Origin: Asaia bogorensis NBRC 16594
GTDB lineage: Bacteria > Pseudomonadota > Alphaproteobacteria > Acetobacterales > Acetobacteraceae
Direction of reading: 5' to 3'
Length of the DNA stretch: 64,000 bases
Assembly (NCBI RefSeq): GCF_001547995.1
Contig: NZ_AP014690.1
Location: 2,663,001-2,727,000 of the forward strand
Position numbers and translations under genes: made by a program. Position 1 is the first letter of the stretch. Each line of letters begins with the position of its first letter. This document shows positions 60,762 to 64,000 of the stretch, piece by piece. The notes under the pieces are model-generated. The model was given only the letters and a program-made list of their open reading frames with translations. It made no database searches and was not told the origin of the DNA.

Positions 60762-63469
60762 ACCGCGCTCTCCGTTCCAATACGCTCGGCAGGCGCCATG
60801 ATTTCAAGAGAAACCCAGCCCGGTGCCGACCAGGAGCGGGACACCATATGCGGCGGGCATGTGGCGACACCTTCGGGAAGAGAAGAGTCAGAGACGGCAT
60901 CGACCGTAAACACTTCGCCATTCAGCGACAGACGGACCTGAGCACCCTTGGCCACGGTACCACCGATACGCACCACCGCAGGGGCGGCGCGCTCGGCAAT
61001 AGGCTGGGCCATCATGCTCATCTCATCCGTACCGAATACGCGGGCTTCCGGCAGAAGCATGAACTGACCGGCACGCGGGGCGAAAGCCGACGGCACGTCC
61101 ATGGCATAGGAGCCTGCCGCATTGGCTACCCCTTCCACCAGACGCACGCCGCAATCACCACCACGCATCTTGCCGCCAATTTCCTGCTGGAAACGGTTCA
61201 GCGACTGCTCGGAGTTCCAGCCGGGCACCTGATAGAACGGCACGAGCGTGCCGGGCATGTCGGTGCTGTAGGAGCCTTCCATCGTGGAATGCAGCGGTGT
61301 GTCGGGCGAGCTCGGCGGCGGAATGTCGCGCACACTGATATTGGCACGAATGGCCGTACGTCCGCTGACGCGATGCGTCTGGCTGCGCAGCGGCGTGCCT
61401 TCGAGTTCATAGTCCGAACCCGGTGCTGCCTCGGGGATGCGGGCGAAAACCGGCATCGTCGCGGCAATCTCGGCAATCAGATCGTCCAGCTTGCCCCAGG
61501 GCTGCACATGGCTGAGGCCAGCGGCCTGCGCCATATCGGCAATCCAGCGCCAGCCCGCCTGAAGCGGGGCGTCGGGATAGACCACCTGGAAGAAGCGCTG
61601 GGCGCGGCCCTCGGCACTGACCAGCGTGCCATCCGTCTCGGAATAGGCTGCCGAGGGGAAGGTGATCTGAGAGCGAATGGCCGTCGGGGTGACCGAATGA
61701 TCAAGCACCACGAGGTTGGCCGCACTCCCCACCAGCGCCTCGAACTGCGCACCATCGAGGCGGCGGCTCAGATCGTTTTCGAGAACGATCAGCGTGGCAT
61801 CGGCGGCGCGAGCGGCGATCTCGTCGAGCGAGAGCCCGTCCATCAGCGCGAGGCCCATCGAGTTGGCTTCCGGCAGGACGAAGCTGATGAGCGGCGTCTT
61901 GCCCTTGGCAGCCAGAGCAGAGGCAATGTTGGCCGTTGCCTGAAGCAGGGCAGCCGAAGCGTATTGCAGGCCCGAAACCAGCAGGGGCTTCTCGGCAGCC
62001 AGCAGGGCTTCAGCAATGAGCGAAGCGGAAGCCGCCTCGGCTTCGGTGAGACCAGTCACATCGGGGGCCGACGCGTCGATGCGATGTGCGATGGCAAAGC
62101 CGAGACGTGCCGCATCTTCCGGCATGGCGCGGATGGCATCCTGCGCGAAACCGTCCAGATCGGTCACCGTGGGCGACACTACGAACAGCGGCGAAATCGT
62201 GTCCTGACCCAGCGTACGCACCGAGGCGTCCATCCAGTGAGGGACACGGGCCTGATCGGCAGCCTTGTTGAAGGCCGTGCGCTTGATCTGGCGCAGTGCC
62301 AGGCTCATGCGCGGCGAAGTTGCCGAGACATCCTCACCCAGGATCAGGGCGCCGTCAGCGGTTTCCATCTCATGCATGGTAGCGATGCGCGCCGGACCAG
62401 TGGCCAGAAGCGACGCTGCCAGCTTGACCAGGCTATGCTGCGGCTCGGCCATGCCGGTAGAGAAATTCTCGGCACCGACGAGCTTGCGCAGGGCGTAGTT
62501 GGATTCCAGCGACGCGCGCGGCGAGCCGATGCCCACCAGCTTGCCCGAAGCCGCGATCTTGCCGAAATGATCCAGTGCGGCCTGGGCCGGTACCGGCGTC
62601 ATGTCGCCATTGATCACATAACCAGCCGAACGCAGGCGCGTCGGGGCATTGACCCAGCCATGACCGAAGCGACCGCGATCGCACAGGAAGTAGCGGTTCA
62701 CCTCATCATTATAGCGGTTGAGCGTACGGCGAACCTTGCCAGCGCGCTCATTGATGATGGTGTTGCAGCCTGTTGCGCAGTTGGAGCAGACAGACGGTGC
62801 GCCGCGCATGTCCCATTTGCGGCTGTACATCTTCGAGAACGGCTTGTCGGTGAACACGCCGGTCGGGCAGACCTCGATGAGGTTACCGGAGAAGGGGCTC
62901 TCCAGCGTACCGCTCTCATGACGGCCGAAATAGACGTTGTTGTGCGAGGCAAACACGCCCAGATCCTGGCCGCCCGCATAATCGCGATAGAAACGCACGC
63001 AACGATAGCAGGCGATGCAGCGGTTCATTTCGTGCTTCACGAAAGGACCGAGTTCCTGATTGTTGTGGGTGCGCTTGTCGAAGCGATAGCGACGCTCGCG
63101 ATGACCGGTCATCACGGTCATGTCCTGAAGGTGACATTCGCCACCTTCTTCACAAACCGGGCAGTCATGCGGGTGGTTCGTCATCAGCCACTCGACCACT
63201 TCGCCGCGGAATTCCTTGGCTTCGGGGTCTTCAACCGAGATGATCGCGCCTTCAGTCACCGGCGTCATGCAAGCCATGACGATACGACCGCGTGTGTCGT
63301 CGGCATTGGCATACTGCTTGACGGCGCACTGGCGGCATGCACCGACAGACCCGAGTTCCGGGTGCCAGCAGAAATAGGGCAGGTCTTCCCCTGCCTCGAG
63401 ACAGGCCTGCAGAAGGTTCACGTCTGAACGTGCTTCAACCTCGCGGCCGTCGATTACGATTTTTGCCAT
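60758..63469 (-). CDS. nuoG: NADH-quinone oxidoreductase subunit G (E. coli type, with N7 cluster motif)
   Basis: A 903-aa subunit (E. coli NuoG 908). N-terminal cluster ligands: CWHPELGSVGACRQCAV for the [2Fe-2S] centre, HPHDCPVCEEGGECHLQD with the histidine-ligated cluster, and CIACYRCVRFYRDYAGGQDL plus NLIEVCPTGVFTDKPF for N4/N5. It also has Cys-x2-Cys-x3-Cys-x27-Cys starting CSNCATGCN, the N7 cluster motif found in E. coli and absent from mitochondrial and many alphaproteobacterial enzymes. The rest is the molybdopterin-oxidoreductase-like domain. It lies 13 bases after nuoF. Confidence 0.95.
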   Translation of the reverse strand: MAKIVIDGREVEARSDVNLLQACLEAGEDLPYFCWHPELGSVGACRQCAVKQYANADDTRGRIVMACMTPVTEGAIISVEDPEAKEFRGEVVEWLMTNHPHDCPVCEEGGECHLQDMTVMTGHRERRYRFDKRTHNNQELGPFVKHEMNRCIACYRCVRFYRDYAGGQDLGVFASHNNVYFGRHESGTLESPFSGNLIEVCPTGVFTDKPFSKMYSRKWDMRGAPSVCSNCATGCNTIINERAGKVRRTLNRYNDEVNRYFLCDRGRFGHGWVNAPTRLRSAGYVINGDMTPVPAQAALDHFGKIAASGKLVGIGSPRASLESNYALRKLVGAENFSTGMAEPQHSLVKLAASLLATGPARIATMHEMETADGALILGEDVSATSPRMSLALRQIKRTAFNKAADQARVPHWMDASVRTLGQDTISPLFVVSPTVTDLDGFAQDAIRAMPEDAARLGFAIAHRIDASAPDVTGLTEAEAASASLIAEALLAAEKPLLVSGLQYASAALLQATANIASALAAKGKTPLISFVLPEANSMGLALMDGLSLDEIAARAADATLIVLENDLSRRLDGAQFEALVGSAANLVVLDHSVTPTAIRSQITFPSAAYSETDGTLVSAEGRAQRFFQVVYPDAPLQAGWRWIADMAQAAGLSHVQPWGKLDDLIAEIAATMPVFARIPEAAPGSDYELEGTPLRSQTHRVSGRTAIRANISVRDIPPPSSPDTPLHSTMEGSYSTDMPGTLVPFYQVPGWNSEQSLNRFQQEIGGKMRGGDCGVRLVEGVANAAGSYAMDVPSAFAPRAGQFMLLPEARVFGTDEMSMMAQPIAERAAPAVVRIGGTVAKGAQVRLSLNGEVFTVDAVSDSSLPEGVATCPPHMVSRSWSAPGWVSLEIMAPAERIGTESAV

Positions 63470-63482
63470 CGGGCCGTTCCTC

Positions 63483-64000
63483 CTACGCCGCCTGCCCTGC
63501 GGCGCCGCTTTCTGCGGTGCCGGAGGTGGGCTTGCTAACCATTAGCTGGAAATCCTCGGCGAACATCTTCAGGCCGCTGGCCAGAGGCGCAATCGCACCC
63601 GGCGCATGGGCGCAGAAAGTGCGCCCCATCGGGCCGATCAGGCGGGCCGCGTCATGGAGGCGATCGATATCCTCCGGCGTGCCGCGCCCTTCCTCAATGG
63701 CAATCAGAAGACGCTCGACCCAAGGCAGGCCGTCACGACAGGGCGTGCACCAGCCACAGGATTCCTGCGCAAAGAAATGCTCAAGATTGCGGATCATCCC
63801 GATCGGGCTGGTCTTGTCATCGAGCAGGATGGCCAGACCCGTACCAAGGCGGCTGCCCGCCTTTTCCGGCGTCGGGTAATCCATGATGATGTCAGCGTGC
63901 TCGGCCCCGAGGAACGCGGTCGAGGCACCACCGGGCAGGAAGGCGCGCAGCTTGTAGCCGTCCTGCATGCCACCGGCACATTCGTTCAGGATCACGCCAA
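63483..64000 (-). CDS. nuoF: NADH-quinone oxidoreductase subunit F, C-terminal part (cut by window end)
   Basis: The last 172 codons of nuoF; the frame stays open to base 64000. The part seen contains FAQESCGWCTPCRDGLPWVE, which supplies three of the four ligands of cluster N3, and the fourth-cysteine region RTFCAHAPGAIAPL. NuoF binds FMN and NADH and starts electron transfer. The FMN and NADH sites are outside the window. nuoG follows after 13 bases. Confidence 0.95.
   Translation of the reverse strand, partial: GVILNECAGGMQDGYKLRAFLPGGASTAFLGAEHADIIMDYPTPEKAGSRLGTGLAILLDDKTSPIGMIRNLEHFFAQESCGWCTPCRDGLPWVERLLIAIEEGRGTPEDIDRLHDAARLIGPMGRTFCAHAPGAIAPLASGLKMFAEDFQLMVSKPTSGTAESGAAGQAA

Noticed and set aside
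60740-63427. An 895-codon open frame on the plus strand opposite nuoG
   Set aside because: It is an exact antisense shadow of a gene with complete cluster motifs; in high-GC coding DNA such long antisense frames are common, and its translation has no family-like motifs.
1-64000. Insertion sequences, prophage genes, tRNA or rRNA genes, CRISPR arrays
   Set aside because: No transposase, integrase, phage structural gene, tRNA cloverleaf, rRNA segment or repeat-spacer array was recognised on either strand.

Overview
The window reads as chromosome of an acetic acid bacterium (Alphaproteobacteria, Acetobacteraceae; Asaia-, Kozakia- or Gluconobacter-like). This is inferred from gene content: an oxalate operon with paralogous CoA-transferases as described in Acetobacter aceti, a complete respiratory complex I cluster, an aerobic-type cobalamin cluster, several outer-membrane receptors, and high GC with tightly overlapping genes. 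No rRNA, tRNA, CRISPR array, insertion sequence or replication origin was recognised.

Layout. (1) 1-8367, plus strand: a type II secretion operon, gspE (3' end only), gspF, gspH, gspI, gspJ, gspL-like, gspM, a small periplasmic HR/PilP-like protein, the secretin gspD and gspK, mostly joined by 4-bp stop/start overlaps. (2) 8406-14775, minus strand: a pyruvate-to-acetyl-phosphate module: a GltD-like FAD/NAD(P) oxidoreductase fused to a ferredoxin domain, pyruvate:ferredoxin oxidoreductase (nifJ) and a phosphate acetyltransferase. (3) 15161-22620, plus strand, divergent from (2): an oxalate operon with formyl-CoA:oxalate CoA-transferase (frc), oxalyl-CoA decarboxylase (oxc), a second CoA-transferase resembling acetyl-CoA:oxalate CoA-transferase, a DUF1275 membrane protein, a small GNAT acetyltransferase, then a porin. 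The 385-bp region between (2) and (3) holds three inverted repeats. (4) 23100-32889: a large TonB-dependent receptor, a NiCoT nickel/cobalt permease under a cobalamin riboswitch, a succinate-semialdehyde dehydrogenase, an SDR oxidoreductase, a run of intergenic hairpins and an S46 exopeptidase.

(5) 33552-39443: two glycosyltransferases, about 1.1 kb of mostly gene-free and partly AT-rich DNA, and a second TonB-dependent receptor. (6) 39706-46989: a VOC protein, a CsoR-type repressor with an adaptor and an RND metal pump behind a classic G-tract operator, a pirin/LysR divergent pair and an XRE regulator. (7) 47099-53538: aerobic cobalamin genes cobG-H-I-J and cobL-E-M on the minus strand with cobK on the plus strand; the cobK and cobL start codons share the hexamer ATGCAT. 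(8) 53664-64000, minus strand: nuoF (partial) to nuoN, with a NuoG of the Escherichia coli type carrying the extra N7 cluster, ending in a Rho-independent terminator.

How the parts fit. The most interesting unit is the divergent pair of modules (2) and (3). Pyruvate oxidation yields acetyl-CoA, which is the CoA donor needed by the YfdE-like transferase to activate the first oxalate; Frc and Oxc then run the formyl-CoA cycle and consume protons. The hoxN riboswitch ties cobalt uptake to the cobalamin pathway in (7). These links are inferences from neighbourhood and family knowledge.
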